Positions 23,650 to 35,897 of a DNA stretch of 64,000 bases are shown here, piece by piece. The translations under genes were made by a program, and so were the position numbers. Below the pieces are notes generated by a model. It was not told where the DNA came from and did not search any database. It was given only the letters and a program-made list of their open reading frames with translations. Position 1 is the stretch's first letter, and each line of letters opens with the position of its first letter. Origin of the DNA: Perognathus longimembris pacificus (lineage: Eukaryota > Chordata > Mammalia > Rodentia > Heteromyidae); contig NC_063172.1 of the NCBI RefSeq assembly GCF_023159225.1, positions 62,430,828 through 62,494,827 on the forward strand. The letters run 5' to 3'.

Positions 23650-25195
23650 GTCAATTAGTCAATTTTAGTTGACTTCTCTCACAAACATATTAAAAGGAAG
23701 TTAGAAAAAAATAACGTCCAATTCCAAGACTCCAAGTGGGTTGAAGACAATGAAAAACTTAATGTTCAAATAAAGTCTACTTACAAAATCTGAAGTTACT
23801 TTACAATCTGTATGGGAGAAAAAGCAGTAATAAATTATCGAAGTGCCAGCACATTGTTAAAGAAAAATATTTGTGTACAGTCCCTGAACTTAGTATGTCA
23901 ATGCATTGTGTGGTTTTTGTACTGATCTCCACTGATATTAGAGCAGCAAAAAACTAGAGACACAGTCTAATGATAAAAGGATTGTGAGGTAGAACCCATA
24001 GAAACCATTTCTAGAGGCTCCAGAGATGTGCGTGCATGCAGACTGCTTACTGCCTGGCTGACTTGGGTGTCCCTTGCTGCACAATGACTTCAGATTCTTT
24101 ACGAATCAGTGCTGGCCAGGCAGATGTTCTAAGAGCTACATAAATCACAAAAGCAAGTAGGAGCCCTTTATGGTACTCGGAGGACTCTGGGAATGACTTA
24201 CAATACCCACATCCCTTTGAAAACAAAGGACACAAATGAGATGTTTCAAAAATATTTGTGGCCTTTGATTTAATCCAACTGGTCAGATCCTTCTTCATAA
24301 CAAGTTTTGTTGTATGCAACAAAACATTTAAATCACTTCTCTGAAAATTCAACCCAAGCTGCTCTTACCTTCTCATTGGATGACAATCAAAACAGGCTTC
24401 TGTGGGAGTTGTACTGAAAATCTTGTGTAATGCCAACATGTGCAAACATGTAGCAGATAGACAAATGTAAAGATACTATAAGGACTCTTCCAGAGACTCC
24501 TCCTCATTTAATCAGAAATTAGTAATGGCTGTCCCACATCAGCACTTTTGATTGATTGAGAATAAATGTTTCTTTTCAGTATGTAGAGATGCTATCCTTT
24601 GTAATATATTTATTTTTTCAGAATCACCGTTCAATTATGGTGCTGATTTACAATGCCTATTGTTGCATTCATAATTTTAATCAATTATTTCCACTGCTTT
24701 AATAGTGACAAGAATGTTTAAGGTGTATTTTTTTTTTACTTATTCACTGAAACTGTGATCTTGCTGACATTCTTCATTTAAAAATGCATGTGAAGCCAAG
24801 ACTCACTTGAAAACAAGACTGAATCATAAGGCTATCAGTTTTTATTATCTAATGCATCTTTAAAGTCACTTTTTTGTTATTTTAAATAGCATCATTTTCT
24901 AGTCTATTACTTTCCTTGTTACATTTGAATAATAACATATAAGTATCATCATTTCAAGTGTATTTTTCATGCCAAAAGAATGATAAAAGAAATAGTATAG
25001 AGAGATGATCTATTTATAGATAAAAACAGAAAACAAACATATTACAGGTGACTGAAATGGCAGAGGGTGCAAAATACAAGGAAGAAAAGTGTGGGAATGA
25101 AAGGCATATATAAAACATGTACTATTACTAATAATCTGAGGGATGAAGCCTCAGAAATATGTACTTATTATAAGCTCTGTTATAATTCTTAAACC
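23650..25195. other. Unassigned AT-rich sequence
   Basis: No gene or confident repeat. A 101-codon frame at 24047-24352 (-) has no family resemblance. The block 24040-24360 is less AT-rich than its surroundings. Confidence 0.5.
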
Positions 25196-25196
25196 T

Positions 25197-25294
25197 TCCG
25201 TTTTGGGCAGTCCTGGGGTTTGTACTCTTCTGTCTTACATCAGTTAAACCTGAGTTATACCACCTGAGTCATGCTTTCAGTCCTGTTTTACAGT

Positions 25295-25350
<56 letters not shown>

Positions 25351-25440
25351 AGTAGTGGGACTTCAACTAAGGCCAGGCACTCTCTCTTAGCTTTTTGCTC
25401 AAAGGTGGTGCTCTATCATTAGTTATGCCAGTATACTGTT
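25197..25440 (-). mobile_element. Decayed SINE holding a (TG)n tract
   Basis: Two Geo- or ID-like pieces ('ggcagtcctggggtttgtac' and 'gtagtgggacttcaactaag') flank a (TG)n run of about 28 units at 25294-25349. Confidence 0.5.
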
Positions 25441-26667
25441 AAGACTAGGGAGGGTCATAACAGCTCTCCATAATCTTGATAAGAGGCTGGTTCTAAGAGA
25501 TACAGACTTAAGTGAAGTGGATTATCTTGGCCCATTTTACAGAAGTAGATGATATGGTTTCTGTAAACTATCCTGAATAGCAAAAACAATCCTTAGTTGG
25601 AAGAACAGTGCTAGAGGAAGATCAATACCAAACTTCAAACTCTATTACAAAGCCTGCTTGGCACTGGCACAAGAACAGGCCTGAGGACCAATGGAATATA
25701 ACTGAAGACCCAGAAATGAACCTGCAGACCTATGCCCATCTAAGTTTTGATAAGGGAGCCAAAAAATAGGATGAAAGAAAGACAGCCTCTTCAGCAAATG
25801 GTGCTGGCAGAACAAACTTATAGAAAATGAAAGTTAGATCCTTACATATTACCCTGCACCATTCTCAATTCCAATTTGATCAAAGACCTCGAGGGAAAAG
25901 CAGATACCCTGAAAACATTACAGGAAGAAACAGGAGAAACACTAAGACTCCTTGGCACAGGTGAAAACTTTATTGATAAAGATCCAGAAGCACATCAAAT
26001 CAAAGAAAGGTTGGACAAATGGGACTGCATGAAATTGTAGAGCTTCTGCATGGCAAAGGACATAGCTAACAAGATAAACAGAAAGCCCACAGATTGGGAG
26101 AAGATCTTCACTAGCCATACAAAAGACCAGGGCCTCATATCTAAAATGTACCAAGAGCTCAAGAAATTAAATTCCCCCAAAACAAAACCCCAAAGAAACA
26201 ACCATCCCACTAAAAAGTGAGATAAAGACTTTAATAGATACTTGAAGAGGAAATATGAGTAGCCAAGAGATACATGAAGAAATGCTCAACATCTCTGGCT
26301 ATAAAAGAAATGCAAACCCAAACAACACTGATTCCACCTTACACCACTTAGAATGGTCATTATCAAGAAAACTAATAACAGCAGATGCTGGCAGGGATGG
26401 GCCAAAGGGCAACGCTACTACACTGTTGGTGGAAGTGTAAATTTGTCCAACCACTCTGGAAAGCAGTATGTAAGTTCCTCAAGAGACTAAACATAGAGCT
26501 TCCCTATGATCCAGTAACTCCACTCCTGGGCATTTACCCAAATGATCACAAACAAGACCATACTAAAACTACCAGCACAGCCATGTTCATTGCAGCATTA
26601 TTTACCATAGCTAAGATATGGAACCAACCCAGATGCCCCTCAGTAGATGAATGGACCATGATATTCT

Positions 26668-26965
26668 TGTTTTTACATTTATTTAATTTTATTGTCAAGT
26701 TGATGTACAGAAGGGTTACAGTTTCATACATAAGGGAGTACATTTCTTGTGAAATTCCTTACCTCCTCCCTCATTTTCTCCCACCTTCCCTCCTCCCCAA
26801 TTCCCTCCCCATCCCAGTTGTACTGTTAATTTCCAACACATCATCTTGTAAGTATTGCTGTTACATTGGTTCACCTTTTATCCTTTGTCTCATCATTTTG
26901 ACGTTCCCCTTCCCTTCCCTAATTCAGATAAATGCATATACAATACCCAGGGCACCAAAATCAAA
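26668..26965 (-). mobile_element. L1 3' UTR tail, nested, minus strand
   Basis: 'tttaattttattgtcaagtt' and 'gatgtacagaagggttacag' mark the reversed L1 3' end. It runs to about 26965. Its end meets a plus-strand L1 tail, so the two tails form an inverted arrangement. Confidence 0.8.
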
Positions 26966-27393
26966 TAGAGATAATATTCTTCACAAGTGATCTCAATAAC
27001 CCAATTGCTTTGTGCATAGGACCATATAAAATGAAGCATATTAACATAATATCCAACATATGGAAACAAGAGATTCTTATTATGTTCTGCATGTAGATTT
27101 TTTTCTCTTAGTTTTCTGTACCTTATGTCTTATATACAAGATTATTTGATATGTGGAAGGGAAAAGGAATCACAGAAACAGCAGGACAAAGGGTGAAACA
27201 ATGCAACATTGATACTCACTTGCCACTATATAGGGTATGAAACTCACAGCTTGGGAGGAGAGGAATTGGGAGGGGCAAGTGGGAGATAATAAGGAATGGA
27301 GTAAGAATGATTAAAAACAATGTACTCATTACCCTACCTAAATAACCGTAACAGCCCCCCCATCACCTTTTCAATAAAAATAATACACAATGA
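26966..27393 (+). mobile_element. L1 3' UTR tail, nested, plus strand
   Basis: 'tatggaaacaagagattctt', the G/A-rich stretch around 27255-27300, and 'cagcccccccatcacctttt' with AATAAA form an older-type L1 3' UTR. Confidence 0.8.
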
Positions 27394-28265
27394 AAATCTA
27401 TGCTCCTATCAGAAAAAATGACATTTCTCCTTTCATAAGGAAATGGAAAGACTTAGGAAAAAATCATACTAAGTGAAGTGAGGGCCAGACCCAAAGAAAC
27501 ATAGACTGTATGTTTTCCCTCATTGGTAATAATTAGTATATGTCTAGGATAGTCATAGCAGAAGATCACAATTGCTCAACAGCTACATACATATGATTAT
27601 ATAAGATGCAGATGCTAAGCAAAATGAGCTCCAAGGTATGGAAACAAGAGGCTTTTCATTGTTGCTGTTGTTTTTAATGAATTATGTGAAATTATTTATT
27701 TTTCTTTTGCTTTTCTTTCCTATGATTTATCCCTGTTGTCACTGTATTTGATTTTGGTACCCAACATATTGTATGTACATTTATCTGAATTAGGGAAGGG
27801 AAGGGGAACATCAAAATGGCAAGAGAAAGGGTAAAAGGCGAATGAATGCAACAGCAATACTTACAAGAAAATATGTTGTAATCTAACTGTACAACTTAGG
27901 TGGGGAATTGGGGAGGAGGGAAGGTGGGAGAAAAGTGAGGGAGGGAGGGAAGAGGTAACAAGTTTGACAAGAAATGTCCTCACTACCTTACGTAACTGTA
28001 AGTTACTTATGTAACTGTAACCTTGCTGTACATCACTTGACAATAAAAATTAAATAAAAAATACAATAAAGAAGAAAAAAGAAAAGAAAGAAAACTACTA
28101 ACTAAAGGTTAATAATAAAAAATGAATAAGGTTAGATGTATCAGTGGTTTTCCAACTAAAGCTTTCCAACCAAACCTCTACCCTAAAGTTCTACTGATAC
28201 CACAGGTTATTATTATTAAGGACTCTTGAATACTAGAAAATGACATTAATTATTTTTGTTATTTC

Positions 28266-28460
28266 TTTTTTTTGACAGTCCTGGGGCTTGAACTCAGGGC
28301 CTGGGCACTCTCACTGGCTTCTTTTTGCTCAAGGCTAGCACTCTACCACTAGAGCCACAGCGCCACTTCCGGCTTTTTCTGTTATGTGGTCCTGAGGACT
28401 TGAACCCAAGGCTTCCTGCATGCTAGGCAAGCACTCTTGCCACTAAGCTACATCCCTAGC
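28266..28460 (-). mobile_element. IDL-Geo SINE
   Basis: Minus-strand Geo and IDL units lie at 28274-28460, with a 9-base T tail. The target duplication is not clear. Confidence 0.9.
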
Positions 28461-28509
28461 TTTTTACTTTTCAAAGAAAGTATTTGATCTTCTATTGTAA
28501 AATATTTAA

Positions 28510-28740
28510 TTGACAGATTATACATATTCAAGATATATAATGTGATGTTTGATATATTTATCTATTGTGAAATGATTGACTCAATCAGATAATTAATATG
28601 CCCATCATCGCTCATGCTGTACATTAGATCTCTAGAATGTGTTCATCTTGTTTATCAAGGTTTGAACCTTTGGTTAACATCATTCCATTTCTTCCACATC
28701 CAATCTGTATCAGTTGGTTACCATTAACTTAACTCTAATG
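28510..28740 (+). mobile_element. Ancient L1M 3' fragment
   Basis: 'tgatgtttgatatatttatc', 'aattaatatgcccatcatc' and 'tgtacattagatctctagaa' follow the old mammalian L1 3' sequence in order. Confidence 0.7.
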
Positions 28741-29277
28741 AAGATCATAAGGGCCACCGAGTGTGGTCACTTTTAGAATTAGACAGAGAATTAGACAGAG
28801 AAACTCTTGTTACGGAACATAACCATTGAACCACTTGGATGTACAAGAATGTGAATTTCCTTGTGTGTGTGCAAGGAGGTCATCACATTAAACAATTTTC
28901 TAATTTACTTTACTTTTGCAGAAACTCCCTGATTTCTTGATTTCCTTAATTTTTAATCATTTAAATAAACTATTTATTGTTTTCTGTTAGTGAAAATAAA
29001 TGGCCTTTAGATGAAGAATTTGTTTTATCATATTTCTGTAACTAATTTTATATTCTAGCCAATAACAGAATTACACACATTGAGTAACACTTATAATAGT
29101 CATGGTAATGGTCATAGGTTTCTCCCATTGTTCTCTAAACTCATAAAATTTAATTTTAATTTATATCTTCTGTGTATTTTGCTATTCTTGAATGTTTGTT
29201 TCCTGAAAGTGTTTTCTGAAAGTAGATTATATTTGATATCCTACCTCTTATCCTGTTACAAGTGGAAAATTTTTTTT
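28741..29277. other. Unassigned AT-rich sequence
   Basis: A short direct repeat 'gaattagacagagaa' lies at about 28777-28805. Nothing else was recognised. Confidence 0.5.
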
Positions 29278-29295
29278 CTGGTACAACTTACTTTT

Positions 29296-29503
29296 CTTTT
29301 TTTTTTTTTTGCCAGCCCTGGCTCTTGGATTCAAGGCCTGAGCACTGTCCCTGCATTCTTTTCTTTTGCTCAAAGCTTGTACTCTACCTCTTGAGCTACA
29401 GTGCCACTTCCAGCCCTTTCTGTTTATGTAGTGCTGAGCAATCGAACCCAGGGCTTCATGCATGCTAGGCAAGTATTCTACCACTAAGCCACATTCCCAG
29501 CCC
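29296..29503 (-). mobile_element. IDL-Geo SINE, full length
   Basis: The target duplication 'ctggtacaacttactttt' lies at 29278-29295 and 29504-29521, perfect over 18 bases. Poly(T), Geo and IDL follow on the minus strand. Confidence 0.94.
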
Positions 29504-29538
29504 CTGGTACAACTTACTTTTAAAGAATCATTAAACTG

Positions 29539-29747
29539 GGGCTGGGGATATAGCCTAGTAGCAAGAGTGCTTGCCTCATATACATGAAGCCCTGGGTTCG
29601 ATTCCCCAGCAGCACATATACAGAAAATGGCCAGAAGTGGCGCTGTGGCTCAAGTGGCAGAGTGCTAGCCTTGAGCAAAAAAGAAGCCAGGAACAGTGCT
29701 CAGGCTCTGAGTCCAAGGCCCAGGACTGGCAAAAAAAAAAAAAAAAA
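29539..29747 (+). mobile_element. IDL-Geo SINE, full length
   Basis: IDL ('ggggctggggatatagccta'), Geo ('gctgtggctcaagtggcaga') and poly(A) of about 19 bases. The target duplication 'aaagaatcattaaactg' lies at 29522-29538 and around the tail end to 29763. It sits immediately beside the oppositely oriented copy. Confidence 0.95.
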
Positions 29748-29763
29748 AAGAATCATTAAACTG

Positions 29764-30198
29764 AAGAGCTGGGCTAGGACTCCTGATTCCAGAGATTTAT
29801 AGAATCCAGATAATATAAATAGAAAATTAAAAATACCTTGCAGAGACTAGAAGGTTTAGTTTCCACTTATAAAGAGATTAGAAGTCATCACTCTCAGAAG
29901 ACAAGTTGGCCAAACTGAAAACCAATGGTGTTTACTGCAAATATCAGAGAACTGAGGTTCAAGAGTGAACTGGTTCTCTTGCATTTTGGGGGTACAGACA
30001 TATCCACAGAGAAAGTGGAAGTCTGTTTACACAAGCAGAGGCTGCTGTAGACAGTAAAACATAAGTAACATGTAAATGATATTCTTGATGAACTGCTGAT
30101 GCTAACTGGGGAGAAATATGAGAGAAGCTCCACATGTTCACTGTTCAGAGCTCCCTCACTATGGGGGGTATTTCCTCACATGTCTGGGGTCACACATA
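29764..30198. other. Unassigned sequence
   Basis: No gene or confident repeat was seen. Confidence 0.5.
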
Positions 30199-30199
30199 C

Positions 30200-30440
30200 T
30201 GGCTTGTTGACTGAGATGAGGTCTTGTTAGCTTTTTGTCTGGGCTAGACTAAACTCTGATCCTTCTAATCTCCTAAAAGTTGATAGTAAAGGCATATACC
30301 ACCATGCTTGGCCCTTAAAAATACTTCTATGGTATTAATTCCAGTGATTAAATTCAGTGCTCCCCTTTGGTCTTCCACCATTTGATCTACAGATAGGGTC
30401 TTACACTACCTTTCGGAGCCAGCCCTGAACAATAATCTTT
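30200..30440 (-). mobile_element. B1-ID composite SINE, old
   Basis: B1 in minus orientation ('gagatgaggtcttgttagct', 'ataccaccatgcttggcc') is followed by a decayed second part to about 30440. Confidence 0.6.
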
Positions 30441-30715
30441 CTACTTTTGCCTCACAGCCTGAAGCCCATCTTAAATATAAAGACACAGATAGGCATGTAA
30501 AGGAGAGGAGGTTACATACGGTGGGGACAGTAATCTAAAGAAAGCTGAAATGTCTATAGTAACTTCCAAGAAAACAGAATTCAAAGCAAGGAAGGTTATC
30601 AATGGGTTGATGGCTTAGAAATATGAAAATAGTATGATACTGAAGTTAGAGAATGTCAACACCTCTACTATTAATTGATAAGCAGAAAAGAACAGATGGC
30701 CTTGTTTTAAGTCAT

Positions 30716-30895
30716 AGTTGGCAGCAGTATTCATTAACTACATCAATTATGATTTTTCAGACAAATCTATTTAACAATAGAAGAATGCACAATTTTCTCC
30801 AAGATCACATGGAACATTCATCAAACCCGACTATATTCCCAAACCATAAAACATACTTAACAAAGTTAAAAGAATACAAAGTGACTGCAGTCTTT
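30716..30895 (+). mobile_element. Old L1 endonuclease-region fragment
   Basis: 'gatcacatggaacattcatc' and 'ccataaaacatacttaacaa' resemble the end of the ORF2 endonuclease domain (pattern H-G-T-F-S...H-K). It is broken and short. 30441-30715 holds nothing I can name. Confidence 0.45.
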
Positions 30896-30969
30896 GAGAC
30901 AGGAATCCACCTGTATCACAGGCTTTCTAATAAAGACTCTCAATTCACCCTCTCAAGACATGGCTTCTC

Positions 30970-32074
30970 ATCAGAGAAGTCTCTTGAAAAAGTGCTCTAC
31001 ATCACTGGCCATAAAAGAAATGCAAATCAAAACAACATTGAGATTCCATCTCACCCCAGTAAGAATGTCTTATATCAAGAAAACTAACAATAACAAATGT
31101 TGGAGGGGATGTGGCCAAAAGGGAACCCTATTTCATTGTTGGTGGGAATGTGAACTGGTTCAGCCACTCTGGAAAGCGGTATGGAGATTCCTCAGAAGGC
31201 TAAACATAGAGCTACCCTATGACCCAGCAACCCCACTTTTGGGCATCTACCCAAAAGACCACAAACAAGAACACACTAAAGCCACCAGCACAACAATGTT
31301 CATCGCAGCACAATTTGTCATAGCTAGAATCTGGAAACAACCCAGATGCCCCTCAGTAGAGGAAAGGATCAGGAAAATGTGGTACATATACACAATGGAA
31401 TTTTATGCCTCTGTGAGAAAGAATGGCATTGCCCCATTCTTAAGGAAATGGAAGGACTTGGAAAAAATTTATACTAAGTGAAGTGAGCCAGACCCAAAGA
31501 AACATGGACTCTATGGTCTCCCTCATAGGGAATAATTAGCAGAGGTTTAGGCTAGTCACAGCAGAGGATCACAAGTGCCCAATAGCTATACCCTTATGAA
31601 CACATAAGATGATGCTAAGTGAAATGAACTCCATGTAAGGGAAACGATTGTTATATCACTGTTGTAACTACTTTCAACATGCTATGTGAAACCATAGCTT
31701 CTATTATTGATGATCCTCTTGTATCCCCTTCCTGTCGTTGTCCCTGCGCTATCACTGTATCTTATCTGAGTACATTGGAAACCGTGTATACTGGTATTAG
31801 AATTAGGAAACTGAAAGGGAATACTAAAATCGAGAGACACAGGGTAAAAAGACAAATGACTACAAAAGCAATACTTGCAAAACTGTTTGGTGTAAATAAC
31901 TGAAGAACTCATGGGGGGCAAAGGGAACTGGGGAGGGGAGAGGGAGGAATGAGGGAGGAGGTAACAAACAGTACAAGAAATGTATCCAATGCCTAAAGTA
32001 TGAAACTGTAACCTCTCTGTACATCAGTTTGGCAATAAAAAAATTAAAAAGAAAGATAGAAGAAAGAAAAAAAA
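30970..32074 (+). mobile_element. 5'-truncated L1 with clean target duplication
   Basis: The target duplication 'caagacatggcttctc' lies at 30954-30969 and 32075-32090, perfect over 16 bases. The insert starts inside the last quarter of ORF2 and reads on in frame to about 31481 ([18 protein letters not shown], the ORF2 C-terminal Cys/His motif; [20 protein letters not shown]), then the 3' UTR and an A-rich tail. ORF2 ends early, at LEKIYTK, through a small shift compared with other copies. It is one of the better preserved L1 ends here. Confidence 0.95.
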
Positions 32075-32090
32075 CAAGACATGGCTTCTC

Positions 32091-33370
32091 TGTTTCTTGC
32101 TTATTGAGTTCCCATACAGCAGCGGTGTGCTGCTAAGCCAAACATGGCTAGTACATAGCCTCACCACCCGCCTGAGTGGTGGACCTTGGGCATACTCGTC
32201 TTCCTGGAGAATCTCAGGAACTCTTATGAAGGGGAGGGGACCATTAGGTCAGGGCTTGCTACAGTCACATGTCGTTGAGCATTCGAGTGAACATAATGCT
32301 GGAGAAGGCAGAGATTGTCAGGTTAGCAAAAGATGATGAAAAATGGTCTGTGGATATCCATGAAGATTAGGGAGATATTCCAAGCTGTTTCCTACTGAGT
32401 CTGTGGGAAAATCATTGCCTAACACAGAACAGAACTCCAGTAAGAGTCAGAGAACCAAGAGAGGTAAGAAGGGAGGAGATAATTCCTGCTACTCTCATCC
32501 CATTGGGTGCAAGTTCATTGAGACAGAGACTTATACAGTGACCTTCTTTTCATGGTGAATAAAAGGTAGTATGGGTCTACCAATGCCATCTTGGCCACGT
32601 GACAGATGATAGGGAATTAGATTTAACTGGCACCATCTTGTCTTCTTGGTAGAGGAAGGCAAAGTCCCAGCCTCCCAGGTGATGGGTGTGCCTGAATTCC
32701 TGGGGGAGGGTACTTGGACAATGGGTTACTGGACCTTCCCGTATTGAATCATGAACTCTTAAGCTCCCGGAGACTCTACCCCCTGCCCAGGACCCAAATA
32801 GGCCCAGATCAGCACAGGTGCCATTACACTATGCCTCATGTCTCTTGGCTCTCCTATGGTTACCATAGTGTCCCACAAACAAAGAAAAATTAATAAAGTA
32901 AGAATAAAAGTTTACATAAAGCTATTTTAAAGTTACAATGGAATTAGACTAGAAATCCATAAGTGGGAATATCATTAAATATTAAGAAATAAAACAATTG
33001 AATATAGGTCAAATATTAAGTCTCAAGAAGAGTTTTAACTAGTTCAATTGGTTGAATACAACAAAAGCTACTGCTTTATTTTCCATTTAGAACGAAATTT
33101 AGAGTTACATTTGTATATTAGACAGTAAGATCCAAAACCAATTATCTAAACTTCATTAGGAAATACCAAAGTAAGTAGAAGAAATGAAATAATTTTAAAA
33201 ATATAATATGTATTAGTAAAATTGAAGAAAGAATAAAGAAATGAAAGCAAAAGAACTTTTGCACAGTTTCATGCTACTTTTGTTGTTTTGCTAGAATCCA
33301 AACGAAATGAGAAAATTATCAAAATTAGAAAGAGGAGATATTACTGTTAATTCCTCTACACTTAAAAGCT
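32091..33370. other. Unassigned; GC-richer block 32095-32880
   Basis: 32095-32880 is distinctly richer in G and C than its surroundings. It has no repeat or protein I can name and could be an old LTR or unique DNA. 32880-33370 is AT-rich and featureless. Confidence 0.45.
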
Positions 33371-33373
33371 AAG

Positions 33374-33590
33374 GGAGCTGGCCACCGGCAGCTCACCTCT
33401 GTAACATAACTATTCCTCAGGCTGAGATCTCAGCCTCAGGATTGAGGTTTAAAGCTAGTCCAGGGACAAATAGTTAACCAGTCTCCATCTCCAAAGTAAC
33501 CAATAAAAGCCAGAGATGGAGCCATGTCTCAGGTAGTAGAGTGCCAGCATAGTAAGTATACAAGCCCAAATTCTGACACAAAAAAAGGTA
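33374..33590 (+). mobile_element. B1-Geo SINE
   Basis: B1 ('gctggccaccggcagctcac', 'gctgagatctcagcctcag') is joined to Geo ('gagatggagccatgtctcag'). Confidence 0.8.
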
Positions 33591-33999
33591 ACAAAGGAAT
33601 GTAACATAAAATATGCATAGTAAACAGTATAAATAAATATTTGCATACATGGAATTTCTTTCCTGAAATGCATATATAATGGAGCAATTTCTTGAAAGAC
33701 ATACAAAACTCCACAGAAAAAAGAAATTCTATTTATTCAAGCAGTTGAATAAATAAAGTTCCAAAATATAAAGACCAACATAGTTTCTCTATGAATTCTT
33801 CTTATCCTTCAAAGAAGAAAAAAAAACACGTTTTCCATGTCATCTTCTAGAAAATGGAAACAAGATGAATAAGTCTTAAATCATTCTAGAGGCTAGTTCA
33901 GAATTAGATAAAGATACTACAAAAAAGAAAACTATCTTTCATGGGCATAAGCAAAAAATTGAAAATTACTTGCGACTTGGCTCCAACCGTGTATAAAAA
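33591..33999. other. Unassigned AT-rich sequence
   Basis: No gene or confident repeat was seen. Confidence 0.5.
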
Positions 34000-35828
34000 G
34001 AAATGTATACTATGGCCAGGTAGGATTTATTCTAGATATGCACAGGAGTGAAACATTTGCAAAGAAATGTATTTTACATGAGAAAGCTAAAAAAATCCAA
34101 AAATTATACAATCTTATCAGTTAAGGATGAAAATAAATTTAATAAAAATTCAACACTAGCTTGTGGTAAAACTTTGCACCAAGGTGGGAATAGAAGGAAA
34201 TATTCTCAACAGTGCTAAAACATCCACAGGACACATACAGTTAACATCTTTGATGGGAGGAATCTGGATCATCTATGATCACAAACGAGGCAAAGATGAT
34301 TGCCCACCACTTCTGTTTATGATAATATCGAGGCTTAGCTAGTGCACTTAGACAGGAAAAGGAAATTACACCAATTCATAGGTAACATGATTGCTATGTA
34401 GAGAAACACAATATCAAAAACAAAGAGATGAAAAAAGAAAGGAAGTGTTTAGGGGGGATGCAGTCATAAAATCCAATGCATATCCTACAAAAATAAGGAA
34501 ATTGAGGGGATGAATAGGCTTAGAAGGGATGGGGGAGAATGATTGAAGGGGTAGCATCAATCAAGATGCTTTGTATTCACAAACGGATTTGTTTAATGCT
34601 AACTCCTTTGTAGAACTATTTAAAGATAATAAAATAAAAATAAAAACCTCCTATAACTAAGAATAATATGTGAAGATGAAATGGCTAAACGGACCCAAGG
34701 CCAATGTACATGTACAAGAATCCTTTGACTTCCTATATATCAGCAACAAACAACTGGAATTTCAAATCCAAAATTATCACTTAAAATAGCACAATCCTTG
34801 AATATTAATTTATTAATCTTCTACTCTACATGTAAGTCTACCACTATCTTATGGAATCTGTAGGTGAACTCTCAATGGAGACATTAAAAGAACTATATAC
34901 AATGAAGGGATATTTCATATTCTTGGATTAGATAGATGGCGATATTTTTAAGACTAGTTATTTCCAACTTGATCTTTGTATTTACTTAAATCCCAACCTA
35001 ACTTTTAGAAAGCTCTTTTTGTGGACATGACACTTAAACTCTCCTAATGTCAGAATGCAAAGTGATAAAAACTAAAACAAAACAAAAGCAGTCCATAATA
35101 ATAGGGCTACAGAAAAGCGACTATAGGACCTATCCAAAGAACTTCCAGGATTCAAAGATGGACTAATTTGACAGTAAATGAATGAATAGCATAATTATAT
35201 TACCAACAAATTAGTGAAATAAGTACAATGAATGATAACCTAAAGTATAAAATAAATATTTACAAGTCCATACCGATATAAGTAAATAATTGCATAAATT
35301 AATAATAAATGAGGTTGAAGAGAGACATCTCTCATTGTGAAGCATCCCAAATAACTTATGCAAATACTCAGTCTTTATTCAAATGGAGCATATATTCCTA
35401 CTTCTGAAGTCGAAAGCAGGGGGCAAAGTAACCTTACTGTGCAGGAATCTGTCAGGCAGTACCCGGTTCAAGTGGCCAATGCTAGACAAGGCATGTTGCT
35501 GGTCTGCCCTTGATGTGACCCGGGAAAGGGCACTCAGCCTCTGGGGTCTTCCGCTAAAGACCTGGCAGTGCCATCTAACGTTGAGAAAAAAGCATCGTGC
35601 AGATCTCACTGAAGGATGTTCTCAAAGCTACCACTCAAAATGAGAAAAGACTGAGTTTCATGAAGAACCTAAGGAGACATGATGACTCAATGTCATAGTT
35701 TAGCCGAGATGAGGTACCAAGCCAGAGAAGGATATTATGAGAGAAGCAAGGAAATCTGGTTAAAGTATTAACATTTGTTGATAATGATAACATTCTTAAT
35801 TGTAACCGAGGTATTATATTAATAAAAC
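34000..35828 (+). mobile_element. Ancient L1M: ORF2 end and 3' UTR
   Basis: Old L1 ORF2 sequence ('gcttagctagtgcacttaga', 'aggtaacatgattgctatgt', 'tgacttcctatatatcagca') leads into the L1M-type 3' UTR. The end 'cctaaggagacatgatgact' at about 35665, then 'aggaaatctggttaaagtat' and 'ttcttaattgtaaccgaggt', are hallmarks of old L1M 3' UTRs. The 76-86 codon frames at 35379-35643 fall in this 3' UTR and are not genes. Confidence 0.75.
34440..34650 (+). mobile_element. Possible 3' end of an older rodent L1, nested
   Basis: This G/A-rich then AT-rich stretch ends in 'actcctttgtagaactattt' and an A-rich tail with AATAAA, which looks like a LINE 3' terminus. It interrupts the L1M ORF2. The family is not certain. 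Confidence 0.45.
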
Positions 35829-35897
35829 ACTATTGTACTCACTGATGAAACTATAACCCCTCTGTACTTCACTTTGACAACAAAATAAAAAATAGAT
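35829..35897 (+). mobile_element. Tail-only L1 insertion
   Basis: 'actattgtactcactgatga' and 'cccctctgtacttcactttg' form the last ~70 bases of the local L1 3' UTR, inserted at the end of the L1M. Confidence 0.8.

Larger units (their letters stand above)
25565..28075 (+). mobile_element. L1 ORF2 3' half and 3' UTR, split by two L1 tails
   Basis: The plus-strand ORF2 C-terminal half runs 25565-26667 (mutated through SFDKGAK, SFCMAKDIANKINRKPTDWEKIF and [17 protein letters not shown]). It resumes at 27394 ('tatgctcctatcagaaaaaatg') exactly where the protein order requires, and ends with its 3' UTR and an A-rich tail at about 28075. Stops and shifts abound. The gap is filled by the two nested tails listed next. 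A small duplication of 'gttacttatgtaactgtaa' type lies at 27990-28022. Confidence 0.85.

Noticed and set aside
24047..24352. 101-codon minus-strand frame
   Set aside because: No family resemblance, no second exon or splice context, and an AT-rich repeat-laden setting; chance is the simpler explanation.
29539..29620. tRNA-Ala-like gene at the start of IDL-Geo
   Set aside because: The A and B box pattern belongs to the SINE head; the sequence does not fold as an intact tRNA and is followed by the Geo unit and poly(A).
35379..35643. Overlapping 76- and 86-codon frames that looked gene-like
   Set aside because: They lie in an ancient L1M 3' UTR.
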